Shown: in pieces, positions 6,300-12,857 of the stretch | Numbering within the stretch: the first letter of the stretch is position 1 | How the letters are laid out: each line of letters starts with the position of its first letter | Origin: an uncultured Collinsella sp. | GTDB lineage: Bacteria > Actinomycetota > Coriobacteriia > Coriobacteriales > Coriobacteriaceae | Length of the DNA: 19,608 bases | NCBI GenBank assembly: GCA_902478935.1 | Contig: CABSMV010000022.1 | Span: 1-19,608 of the forward strand | Direction: 5' to 3' | Notes under the pieces: generated by a model | Databases searched by the model: none | Told to the model about the DNA's origin: nothing | The model's input: only the letters and a program-made list of their open reading frames with translations | Program-made: the position numbers and the translations under genes

Positions 6300-7280
6300 T
6301 TGGATATCATCGAGCTTCTAAAATCTGCTTTCATGGGCCTGGTCGAGGGCATCACCGAATGGCTGCCTGTTTCGTCGACCGGTCACATGATCTTGGTGGA
6401 CGAGTTCGTCAAGATGAACGTGAGCGAGACGTTCTGGAATATGTTCCTGGTCGTGATTCAGCTCGGCGCCATTCTGGCCGTCTGTGTGCTGTTCTTCCAT
6501 GAGCTCAATCCGTTCTCGCCCAGCAAGGGCAAGGAGGGCCGTCGCGACACCTGGGTGCTGTGGGGCAAGATTGTGCTCGGCTGCATTCCCGCCGCGGCGA
6601 TCGGCCTGCCGCTCAACGACTGGATGGAGGAGCATTTCTACAATGCTCCCGTCGTGGCGCTGGCGCTCATTGTGTACGGCGTGCTGTTTATCGTGATCGA
6701 GAACTGGCGCGCGAACAAGCGCGAGGAAATGGCCGTTGCCGGTTCGTTTGGTTCGCGTGCTGTGGTGTCGGGCGGACGTCCCGCCGGTGCGCACTTTGCG
6801 GCGCCTGCCGCGGCTACCGCTGAGGATGAGGACGATGACGAGAATCTGGACTTTGGCTCCATCGCCACGCTCGAGGACCTGAGCTGGAAGACTGCGCTGG
6901 GTATCGGCTGCTTCCAGGTGCTTTCGCTGGTACCGGGCACGTCGCGCTCCGGTTCCACCATCATCGGCGGCCTGCTGCTGGGTTGCACGCGCTCGGTGGC
7001 GTCTAAGTTCACGTTCTTCCTGGCCATTCCCGTCATGTTTGGCGCGAGCGCGCTCAAGCTGGTCAAGTACTTTATTAAGGGCGGTACCTTCGGCACCAAC
7101 GAGATCGCCATCCTGGGCGTGGGCTGCGTCGTCGCCTTTGTGGTTTCGCTTATCGCCATCAAGTGGCTTATGGGCTTCGTCCGCCGTCACGACTTCAAGT
7201 GCTTCGGCGTCTACCGCATCATCCTGGGCATCGTGGTGCTCGCGTACTTCTTTGTCTTGGAGCCGATGCTCGGCCTCTAA
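6300..7280 (+). CDS. uppP: Undecaprenyl-diphosphate phosphatase
   Basis: This integral membrane enzyme removes a phosphate from undecaprenyl pyrophosphate, regenerating the lipid carrier for peptidoglycan and other wall polymers. High activity gives bacitracin tolerance in other bacteria. The catalytic signature GLVEGITEWLPVSSTGH includes E16, E20 and H29; the second signature PGTSRSGST contains R216. I choose the TTG at 6300, because GAGGGGG lies 5 nt upstream and the protein then starts MDIIELL like known family members. An in-frame GTG at 6279 has no good binding site. At 326 residues it is about 50 longer than usual, owing to an Ala-rich then acidic insert (about 140-195, including EDEDDDE) in a loop before the second signature. 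Confidence 0.95.
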   Translation: MDIIELLKSAFMGLVEGITEWLPVSSTGHMILVDEFVKMNVSETFWNMFLVVIQLGAILAVCVLFFHELNPFSPSKGKEGRRDTWVLWGKIVLGCIPAAAIGLPLNDWMEEHFYNAPVVALALIVYGVLFIVIENWRANKREEMAVAGSFGSRAVVSGGRPAGAHFAAPAAATAEDEDDDENLDFGSIATLEDLSWKTALGIGCFQVLSLVPGTSRSGSTIIGGLLLGCTRSVASKFTFFLAIPVMFGASALKLVKYFIKGGTFGTNEIAILGVGCVVAFVVSLIAIKWLMGFVRRHDFKCFGVYRIILGIVVLAYFFVLEPMLGL

Positions 7281-7328
7281 CTTAGTCGACGCTGCGCGGC
7301 GGCCGGGGCGACAACTTGTCATTCAAAG

Positions 7329-7365
7329 GGGGCGGCATGACCAAAAGGTCTATGCCGCCCCTTTT
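7329..7365 (+). terminator. Terminator of uppP
   Basis: GGGGCGGCAT (7329-7338) pairs with ATGCCGCCCC (7352-7361), with an inner GACC-AAAA-GGTC helix and one bulged T, followed by TTTT (7362-7365). It lies about 50 nt after the uppP stop. Confidence 0.9.
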
Positions 7366-7440
7366 CATGCCAATTTGTTCGCCCCGGCCACCGCTCGCTG
7401 CTGCTGCCATGACATCGGCGGTTTCGTGATTGTCAATTGA

Positions 7441-7473
7441 TTGGTGCAGGTCAACCTGACCCCATTGCACCAA
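7441..7473 (-). repeat. 33-nt palindromic repeat, copy A
   Basis: The ends TTGGTGCA (7441-7448) and TGCACCAA (7466-7473) are inverted repeats, with an inner GGTCA/TGACC helix. Read on the - strand it aligns without gaps to the element at 13812-13844, with about 26 of 33 bases identical by eye. It lies between the uppP terminator and the pcrA promoter, in a 247-nt gap with no gene. Confidence 0.75.
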
Positions 7474-7545
7474 ATCCGCTGGGGCGGGCCTGACGGTGGC
7501 GCACGGAGTCGTGGTGTGATTTGCGTCGGTGTCCGCGCGGCTCGG

Positions 7546-7606
7546 TATACTGGTACGGCTCAAACTATGGCGCTGCCCGCAGGCGCGCCGTCCGTCAGAT
7601 GAGGAG
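7546..7606 (+). promoter_or_regulatory. pcrA -10 box and ribosome binding site
   Basis: TATACT (7546-7551) is a near-consensus -10 box. TTGCGT (7521-7526) is a possible -35 with a long 19-nt spacer. GAGGAG (7601-7606) lies 6 nt before the ATG at 7613. The -10 position rules out a coding start upstream at 7529, although the frame is open there. Confidence 0.65.
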
Positions 7607-7612
7607 TCGCCC

Positions 7613-10513
7613 ATGACCCAGCCCCTGCCCTGGGAAAAGAACGCCGCGGTACCCGTGCCGCCCGCGCCGGAACCCGTGCCACTCGATGCATACACCGCCC
7701 CTGCTGCGCCGGAGCCCGAGCTCGTTCCGCTCGACATCTACGACGCTCCCGCGCCGGCGCCCAAGCCCGCCAAGCCGCTCGTCGACATCGACAGCCTTAA
7801 TCCCGCCCAGCGCGAGGCGGTCCTGTCCACCGAGGGTCCGTTGCTGGTGCTCGCCGGCGCCGGCTCGGGCAAGACCCGCGTCTTGACCTTCCGCATCGCA
7901 CATATGCTCGGCGACCTGGGTGTTAAGCCTTGGCAGGTTCTTGCCATCACGTTTACCAACAAGGCTGCGGCCGAGATGCGCGAGCGTCTGGCAGCGCTCA
8001 TCCCCAGCGGCACCCGCGGCATGTGGGTGTGCACCTTCCATGCCATGTGCGTGCGCATGCTGCGCGAGGACGCCGACCTGCTGGGCTACACCGGCCAGTT
8101 CACCATCTACGATGACGATGATTCAAAGCGCATGGTGCGCGACATTATGCAGGCACTCGGCATCGAGCAAAAGCAGTTCCCCATCAACATGATCCGCAGC
8201 AAGATCAGCTCGGCCAAAAACGCCATGATCGGCCCCGAGGACATGCTCAAGTCCGCCGATAGCCCCAACGACAAAAAGGCCGCGCAGGTCTACCTGGAGC
8301 TGGAGCGCCGCCTGCGCGCCGCCAATGCGATGGACTTCGACGACCTGCTCGTGCGCGCGCTCGAGCTGCTGCGCACCCGCCCCGAGGTGCTCGATAAGTA
8401 CCAAGAGCGCTTCCGCTACATTAGCGTCGACGAGTATCAGGACACCAACCACGTCCAGTACGAGATCGCCAACCTGCTGGCCGCCAAGTACCAAAACCTT
8501 ATGGTCGTGGGCGACGATGACCAGTCCATTTACAGCTGGCGTGGCGCCGACATCACCAATATCCTGGACTTTGAGCAGGACTTTAAAAACTGCAAGACGG
8601 TCAAGCTCGAGCAGAACTACCGCTCTACGGGTCATATCCTGAACGCCGCCAACGCCGTGGTACGCCACAACTCGCAGCGCAAGGACAAGCGCCTGTTTAC
8701 GGCCGAGGGCGATGGCGAGAAGATCCAGGCCTTCCAGGCGAGCGACGAGCGCGACGAGGGCCGCTGGATTGCCGGCGAGATCGAGAAGCTGCACGCCAAA
8801 GGTACGAGCTACGACGACATCGCCGTGTTCTACCGCACCAACGCCCAGTCGCGTATTCTCGAAGATATGTTCCTGCGCGCGGGCGTGCCCTACAAGATCG
8901 TGGGCGGCACGCGATTCTTCGACCGTGCCGAGATCCGCGACGTCATGGCCTACCTCAAGATGATCGTGAACCCGGCCGACGAGATGAGCGTCAAGCGCGT
9001 CATCAACACACCGCGCCGTGGCATCGGCTCCACCTCGATCCAAAAAATCGAGCAGCTGGCGCGCGACAACCGTTGCTCGTTCTTCCAGGCTTGCGAGATC
9101 GCGTGCGCCGAAACCGGCATGTTTAGCGCCAAGGTGCGCAACGGCCTGTCGAGCTTTGTCTCGCTGGTGCGCGAGGGCCGCCGCATGGACGGCGAGCTCA
9201 AAGACGTCGTCGAGATGATCGTCGATAAGACGGGCCTGCTGCAGGCGTTTCGCGCCGAGGGTACCATGGAGTCCGAGAGCCGAGCCGAGAACATCCAGGA
9301 ATTCCTGGGCGTTGCCGCCGAATTTGAGGAGACGCACGAGGATATCGAGGGTACGCTCGAGAGCTTGGAAGAGCTGCGCGCTGCCGGTGTTGCCGATGTG
9401 CCTGTCAGCGCCGAGCCCGAGCCCGTCGTGGTGAGCGCGCCTGCGCCCGAACCGGGGCCGTTTGCCCCGGTATCCTCGTTTGAGGCGCTCGTTGGTGCGC
9501 GTGACGCCGCGGGCTCCAATCCGCTCGATAGCTTGGCCGCTCCGGCGCTGTCTCCGCAGGATGCCCTGGCCGCCGCCATCGCGGGCAACGCGTATGCCGT
9601 GCCAGCAGAGTTGCCGGCGGGTGCCGTGCATGCCGACGAGATCGAGCGCACCTACGGTCCGCTCACCTGTAAGGCGCTGCCGGCGCTCATGGAGTGGCTG
9701 GCCTTGCGCTCCGACTTGGATTCCCTGGCCGGCGAGACGCATGCCATCACCATGATGACCATCCACTCCGCCAAGGGCCTGGAGTTCCCGGCGGTGTTCG
9801 TGGCCGGCATGGAGGAGGGTATCTTCCCGCACGTGCACGACTTTGGCGGCGGCGATGACCCGGGCAAGCTCGAGGAGGAGCGTCGCCTGGCCTACGTCGC
9901 CATCACGCGCGCCCGTAAGCGCCTGTTCTTGACCTATGCGGCCACGCGTCGCACCTACGGCTCGACCTCTGCCAACCCGCGCTCGCGCTTCCTCAACGAG
10001 ATTCCGTTTGAGGATATCGAGTTTAGCGGCATCGGTTCTGCCGGTTTTGAGGGCACGGGCTGGGAGAAACGCGGCGACCGTCACGGCACCTTTGGCTCGG
10101 GCATGGGCTCGGATATGTACGGCGGCAAGGTGTTTGGTTCGCATACGCGCTCGACCGGCGGTTCCGGTTCGCGCGGTGGATCGAGTTTTGACGATTTCTT
10201 TGGCGGCAGCAGCTACGGGACCGAGCGCCATCGTGGGGTCTCGCCCGACGCCGGCCGTGTTGCCTCGACCTTTGGTTCGGGTGCGCCGCGAGCCAAAAAG
10301 CCGTCATCTAAGGTGTCGCCGACAGTGGAGCGCAAGGTCGATCGCGCTAGCGCGTCGCAGGACTTTGCCGCAGGCGATACCGTGAGCCATAAGACCTTTG
10401 GCACGGGTACCGTGATCTCGGTCGCCGGAGACATGATCGAGGTTCAATTCGAAAAGACCGGCCAGACCAAAAAGCTAATGAAAGGCTTTGCTCCGATCGT
10501 CAAGCTGTCGTGA
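7613..10513 (+). CDS. pcrA: ATP-dependent DNA helicase, PcrA/UvrD type (SF1A)
   Basis: This 3'-5' helicase unwinds DNA in nucleotide-excision and mismatch repair and clears proteins from DNA. Motifs, in order: Q-motif region SLNPAQREAVL (61-71), Walker A GAGSGKT (82-88), ITFTNKAAAEM, Walker B VDEYQD (272-277), GDDDQSIYSWRGAD, LEQNYRST, TIHSAKGLEF and YVAITRARKRL. The C-terminal 45 residues (GDTVSHKTFGTGTV to the end) form the Tudor-like domain that binds RNA polymerase in PcrA. Two extras stand out. Residues 1-55 are Pro-rich with two repeats of PEPxxPLDxYxAP form. About 100 Ala/Pro-rich residues (about 590-690) are inserted in the 2B region before LMEWLAL. A Gly/Ser-rich linker precedes the Tudor domain. 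At 966 residues it is over 200 longer than typical PcrA. Confidence 0.97.
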   Translation: MTQPLPWEKNAAVPVPPAPEPVPLDAYTAPAAPEPELVPLDIYDAPAPAPKPAKPLVDIDSLNPAQREAVLSTEGPLLVLAGAGSGKTRVLTFRIAHMLGDLGVKPWQVLAITFTNKAAAEMRERLAALIPSGTRGMWVCTFHAMCVRMLREDADLLGYTGQFTIYDDDDSKRMVRDIMQALGIEQKQFPINMIRSKISSAKNAMIGPEDMLKSADSPNDKKAAQVYLELERRLRAANAMDFDDLLVRALELLRTRPEVLDKYQERFRYISVDEYQDTNHVQYEIANLLAAKYQNLMVVGDDDQSIYSWRGADITNILDFEQDFKNCKTVKLEQNYRSTGHILNAANAVVRHNSQRKDKRLFTAEGDGEKIQAFQASDERDEGRWIAGEIEKLHAKGTSYDDIAVFYRTNAQSRILEDMFLRAGVPYKIVGGTRFFDRAEIRDVMAYLKMIVNPADEMSVKRVINTPRRGIGSTSIQKIEQLARDNRCSFFQACEIACAETGMFSAKVRNGLSSFVSLVREGRRMDGELKDVVEMIVDKTGLLQAFRAEGTMESESRAENIQEFLGVAAEFEETHEDIEGTLESLEELRAAGVADVPVSAEPEPVVVSAPAPEPGPFAPVSSFEALVGARDAAGSNPLDSLAAPALSPQDALAAAIAGNAYAVPAELPAGAVHADEIERTYGPLTCKALPALMEWLALRSDLDSLAGETHAITMMTIHSAKGLEFPAVFVAGMEEGIFPHVHDFGGGDDPGKLEEERRLAYVAITRARKRLFLTYAATRRTYGSTSANPRSRFLNEIPFEDIEFSGIGSAGFEGTGWEKRGDRHGTFGSGMGSDMYGGKVFGSHTRSTGGSGSRGGSSFDDFFGGSSYGTERHRGVSPDAGRVASTFGSGAPRAKKPSSKVSPTVERKVDRASASQDFAAGDTVSHKTFGTGTVISVAGDMIEVQFEKTGQTKKLMKGFAPIVKLS

Positions 10514-10520
10514 TCCCGGC

Positions 10521-10650
10521 GGACCTGGGCGGGCGTATGGGGCAACATCGCCTGCTCGGGCAGTCCTGCGCAAGACGGAGAGCACGTTAAGTGCTCTCCT
10601 TTGCGTGCGGAACTCGCGATCGATGTTGCCCCATACGCCCGCCCAGGTCC
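10521..10650. repeat. Perfect 30-bp inverted repeat enclosing a terminator hairpin
   Basis: The 30 bases at 10521-10550 (starting GGACCTGGGCGGGCG) are the exact reverse complement of 10621-10650 (ending CGCCCGCCCAGGTCC). The 70-nt centre contains a second helix, GGAGAGCAC (10577-10585) with GTGCTCTCC (10591-10599). I see no target-site duplication outside the arms and no ORF inside. It begins 7 nt after the pcrA stop and lies between convergent genes. Confidence 0.92.
10577..10605 (+). terminator. Possible terminator of pcrA inside the inverted repeat
   Basis: A 9-bp perfect stem GGAGAGCAC/GTGCTCTCC with a GTTAA loop is followed by only TTTGCG, so the T-run is weak. Flanking CGCAA/TTGCG can extend the helix. 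It is about 65 nt past the pcrA stop. Folding of the outer 30-bp arms would compete or add to its effect. Confidence 0.5.
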
Positions 10651-10734
10651 TTGGGTAACGTTGCTTGCGAACGCCGCTCCGCTCGTCCGCTTTTTGATTT
10701 GGAGAACCGGGTGGGCTGATATGTAGATACGAGT

Positions 10735-10779
10735 AGGGGCTCCTCCGTTGATGAACGGGGGAGCCCCTTGTTTCGTTTT
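10735..10779 (+). terminator. Strong hairpin with T-rich tail before the manA 3' end
   Basis: AGGGGCTCCTCCGTT (10735-10749) pairs over 15 bp with AACGGGGGAGCCCCT (10754-10768), one G-U, loop GATG, followed on the + strand by TTGTTTCGTTTT. The T-rich side is + only, so it best stops + transcription that reads through from pcrA and protects manA from antisense. It may also end manA mRNA, but less efficiently. Confidence 0.75.
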
Positions 10780-10794
10780 GGTTGTTGTTGTGAC

Positions 10795-11727
10795 CTAGAG
10801 GTGGCTGATGATCAGTTCCATCTTGCCTTCGAGGTCGATGGAGCTGACGGTGCTGGGGGCCAGCAGGTGGCTTCCCTTGTGGACGGGGTCGCCGCAGATG
10901 GTGCCTTCGCCGTCGATGACTGACAGGCACATGAAAGGCCAGCGCTGGTCGAGGGTCTTGCTGCCGTCGACGCGCACGCGATCGACGGTGTAGCAGGAGT
11001 TAGACTCGAGCTCGGTCACGCCGTCCACCTCGGGCGCGGTCACCGTGCCGTCGGTCGGAGCCTGAGCATCAAAGTCGATGCATTCGAGGCTCTGCTCAAT
11101 GTGCAGTGGGCGCAGCTTGCCGTCGGTGCCGGGGCGGTCGTAGTCGTACAGGCGATATGTCACGTCGCTCGACTGCTGCGTCTCCAGAATCAGCGTGCCG
11201 GTCTTGATGGCGTGAACGGTGCCGGAGTCGATCTGGAAAAAGTCTCCCTTGTGAATCGGCAGCACGTTGAGCATCTCGTCCCAACGGCCCTCTTCGATCA
11301 TCTGTGCGGCCTCGGCGCGGTCGTGCGCGCGCTGGCCGACGATGATCGTGGCGCCGGGCTCGCAGTCCAGCACATACCAGCACTCGGTTTTGCCCAGGCT
11401 GCCGTTCTCGTGCTTGGCGGCGTACTCGTCGTTGGGATGAATCTGGATTGAAAGGTCGTCCTTGGCATCCAGAATCTTAATGAGCAGCGGGAACTCCTTG
11501 CCCTCGCAATTGCCAAAGAGCTCGCGGTGCTCGGCCCACAGCCACGACAGCGTGTGACCGGCATACGGGCCCTCCGCAATCTGGCAGTCACCGTTGGGAT
11601 GGGCCGAGATGGCCCAGCACTCACCGATGGGACCTTCGGGAATGTCGTAACCAAATACGGTTTCGAGCTGGCGGCCGCCCCAGATCTTCTCGTGAAAGAT
11701 CGGCGTCAGTTTAATCAAATCGGACAT
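10795..11727 (-). CDS. manA: Mannose-6-phosphate isomerase, class I (ManA)
   Basis: This cytosolic zinc enzyme interconverts mannose-6-P and fructose-6-P, linking mannose use and GDP-mannose supply to glycolysis. It is the short Bacillus-type form (310 residues). The zinc ligands are present: Q95 and H97 in QIHPND, E115 in KTECWY and H172 in GTVHAI. IWGG near the N-terminus and the ETQQSSDVTYRLYDYDR block are also family marks. I choose the ATG at 11727 rather than 11733: GGGGG lies 7 nt before it but abuts the upstream ATG, and the ligand numbering then matches the B. subtilis enzyme. It follows gntR by 74 nt on the same strand and is probably co-transcribed. Confidence 0.95.
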   Translation of the reverse strand: MSDLIKLTPIFHEKIWGGRQLETVFGYDIPEGPIGECWAISAHPNGDCQIAEGPYAGHTLSWLWAEHRELFGNCEGKEFPLLIKILDAKDDLSIQIHPNDEYAAKHENGSLGKTECWYVLDCEPGATIIVGQRAHDRAEAAQMIEEGRWDEMLNVLPIHKGDFFQIDSGTVHAIKTGTLILETQQSSDVTYRLYDYDRPGTDGKLRPLHIEQSLECIDFDAQAPTDGTVTAPEVDGVTELESNSCYTVDRVRVDGSKTLDQRWPFMCLSVIDGEGTICGDPVHKGSHLLAPSTVSSIDLEGKMELIISHL

Positions 11728-11750
11728 GTTCATACCCCCATTGTGTTGCG

Positions 11751-11786
11751 CGGGCGCTGCACAAAACAGCTCAAAGCGAGCGCCCG
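11751..11786 (-). promoter_or_regulatory. Dyad between gntR and manA
   Basis: CGGGCGCT (11751-11758) and AGCGCCCG (11779-11786) are perfect 8-bp inverted repeats 20 nt apart in the 74-nt gntR-manA gap. No T-run follows on the - strand, so it is not a normal terminator. It could be an RNA processing hairpin or a regulator site; the sequence does not decide. Confidence 0.35.
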
Positions 11787-11801
11787 GATGACTACAAAAA
11801 C

Positions 11802-12521
11802 CTATGCCAACGTTACGTTGTGCAACTCAAAGCGGTCGCCAACGTTGCGCGAGACCGAATACTCAAAGGCGGCGCCGCTGTCCAAAAAGCCAATCTGGGT
11901 GAGCTCGAGCAGGGGAGAGCCAAGTTTGGTGTCCAGACGCTCGGCTTCTTCCTCGGTTGCTGCCACGGCGCGAATGGTACGGTGGAAGCTCGAAATCTTC
12001 AGCCCACATTGCTCGCGGATGAAGTGGTAGACCGATCCGTACAGGTCCTTCTTTTTAAGGCCTGGAATCAGCTCGAGGGGCATGTAGGTGTACTCGATAA
12101 CGATGGGCTTCTCATCGGCCTGACGCACGCGCACGACGTGATAGGCAAAGTCATCCTCGGCAATTCCCAGCTGGGCTGCGATGTCCGCTGGTGGATTAAC
12201 GATCGAGAAATCGTAGACCACCGAGGTCACCTTCTCCCCGCGATGCTCGTACGAAAAGCCTTGGGCGCGGTCGTTCTTGCCTTGGAAAAACACCTGGCCG
12301 GGAAGCCCCGCCGCGTCCTTGACGTAGGTGCCCGATCCGCGCCGGCTGGTGATCAAGCCCTCCTCGGTAATCTGCTCAATCGCACGTTTGACGGTGATCT
12401 TAGAAACGCTATACAGCTCGCAAAACTCTACGACGGTGGGAAGCTTGTCGCCCGGTTTAAGAGCGCCATCCTCAATACTTCGACGAATATCTGCAGCTAT
12501 CGCCTCGTATTTGGGAATCAA
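11802..12521 (-). CDS. GntR-family regulator, HutC subfamily (UTRA domain)
   Basis: This is a DNA-binding repressor that should respond to a small metabolite. The N-terminal winged helix (about 1-70) shows YEAIAADIRRSIEDGALKPG, KLPTVVEFCELYSVSKITVK and RRGSGTYV, all typical of GntR. Residues from about 85 to 239 form a UTRA ligand domain of the HutC type, with VIEYTYMPLELIPGL and the C-terminal FEYSVSRNVGDRFEL. The ligand is not readable; sugar phosphates and amino sugars are common in the subfamily. The start is TTG at 12519-12521, supported by AAAGGAGG about 4 nt upstream. It leads manA and is divergent from glucokinase, which suggests control of hexose uptake or use. A -10 box TATACT lies 37 nt upstream. 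Confidence 0.93.
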   Translation of the reverse strand: MIPKYEAIAADIRRSIEDGALKPGDKLPTVVEFCELYSVSKITVKRAIEQITEEGLITSRRGSGTYVKDAAGLPGQVFFQGKNDRAQGFSYEHRGEKVTSVVYDFSIVNPPADIAAQLGIAEDDFAYHVVRVRQADEKPIVIEYTYMPLELIPGLKKKDLYGSVYHFIREQCGLKISSFHRTIRAVAATEEEAERLDTKLGSPLLELTQIGFLDSGAAFEYSVSRNVGDRFELHNVTLA

Positions 12522-12557
12522 GGAACCTCCTTTCCAACTTGATTGAGAATAAAAGAA

Positions 12558-12563
12558 AGTATA
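12558..12563 (-). promoter_or_regulatory. -10 box of gntR-manA
   Basis: The - strand reads TATACT here, 37 nt before the TTG start, giving a leader of about 25-30 nt. An ATACTT hexamer repeats 17 nt upstream (complement of 12574-12579), which could be part of an autoregulatory site. The -35 is weak. Confidence 0.55.
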
Positions 12564-12632
12564 GTCAACACCTAAGTATCTCTATTGAGTTATTGAAAAG
12601 TTCGAGGAAGATAAAATTAAAAGTCGCCCCGC

Positions 12633-12661
12633 TTGAAAAATTAGAGCGTTTTAAATGATAA
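12633..12661 (+). promoter_or_regulatory. Near-consensus + strand promoter
   Basis: TTGAAA (12633-12638) and TGATAA (12656-12661) are separated by exactly 17 nt. This is the best-spaced -35/-10 pair I found in the window. Transcription would start near 12668 and run toward the hairpin at 12764. Confidence 0.55.
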
Positions 12662-12667
12662 ACATCT

Positions 12668-12804
12668 GAGTAGTGTCGTGTTGAGAAATGATCGGTCCGA
12701 GGACGGGGCCGAACCGATATAACACCCAGCGAACCGAATCTCGTACTCTGCGCTTCCCCAGATAAAACCTGCCAAAACAAACCTGTCCTTTTTGGTAGGT
12801 TTTT
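12668..12804 (+). ncRNA. Candidate small RNA or attenuated leader before glucokinase
   Basis: A nested stem-loop is formed by GTGTT (12678-12682) with AACAC (12721-12725) and inner ATCGGT (12691-12696) with ACCGAT (12713-12718). AGCG/CGCT (12728-12731, 12751-12754) may form a second stem. The segment ends in a terminator-like hairpin. It has no ORF with a ribosome binding site. I recognise no known RNA family. The 5' end is inferred from the promoter, the 3' end from the T-run. Confidence 0.4.
12764..12804 (+). terminator. Terminator-like hairpin upstream of glucokinase
   Basis: AAAACCTGCCAAAA (12764-12777) pairs with TTTTGGTAGGTTTT (12790-12803) with one G-U, and a run of T (12800-12804) ends the helix. 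It lies 54 nt before the glucokinase ATG and upstream of its own -10 box. The - strand also reads TTTT after the stem, so it could work both ways. Confidence 0.7.
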
Positions 12805-12857
12805 GCCTTGGGAGCGGTACCATACAGGCAATGTTTAAACGAGAAAGGCGGGCTCCC

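Larger units (their letters stand above)
12522..12857. other. 336-nt divergent intergenic region gntR / glucokinase
   Basis: This AT-richer gap has no convincing ORF. Going right it contains the gntR -10 box, a + strand promoter (12633-12661), a stem-loop segment, a terminator hairpin (12764-12804), then a second + -10 box TACCAT (12818-12823) and the ribosome binding site AAAGGCGGG (12844-12852) of glucokinase. The order promoter, structured segment, terminator, second promoter suggests a separate small RNA rather than only a leader. Confidence 0.6.

Noticed and set aside
7529..7612. Upstream extension of pcrA to 7529
   Set aside because: The probable -10 box (7546-7551) lies inside it and a good ribosome binding site precedes the ATG at 7613.
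8123..10231. A 702-codon - strand frame opposite pcrA
   Set aside because: The helicase motifs on the + strand are complete and in order. The antisense product is biased and matches nothing I know.
10475..10930. Open - strand frame across the 30-bp inverted repeat
   Set aside because: It overlaps the ends of pcrA and manA and crosses terminator hairpins; its composition is Arg/Pro-rich shadow type.
12662..12760. tRNA or 6S RNA before glucokinase
   Set aside because: No cloverleaf or T-loop sequence is present, and the fold lacks the long rod with central bubble of 6S RNA.
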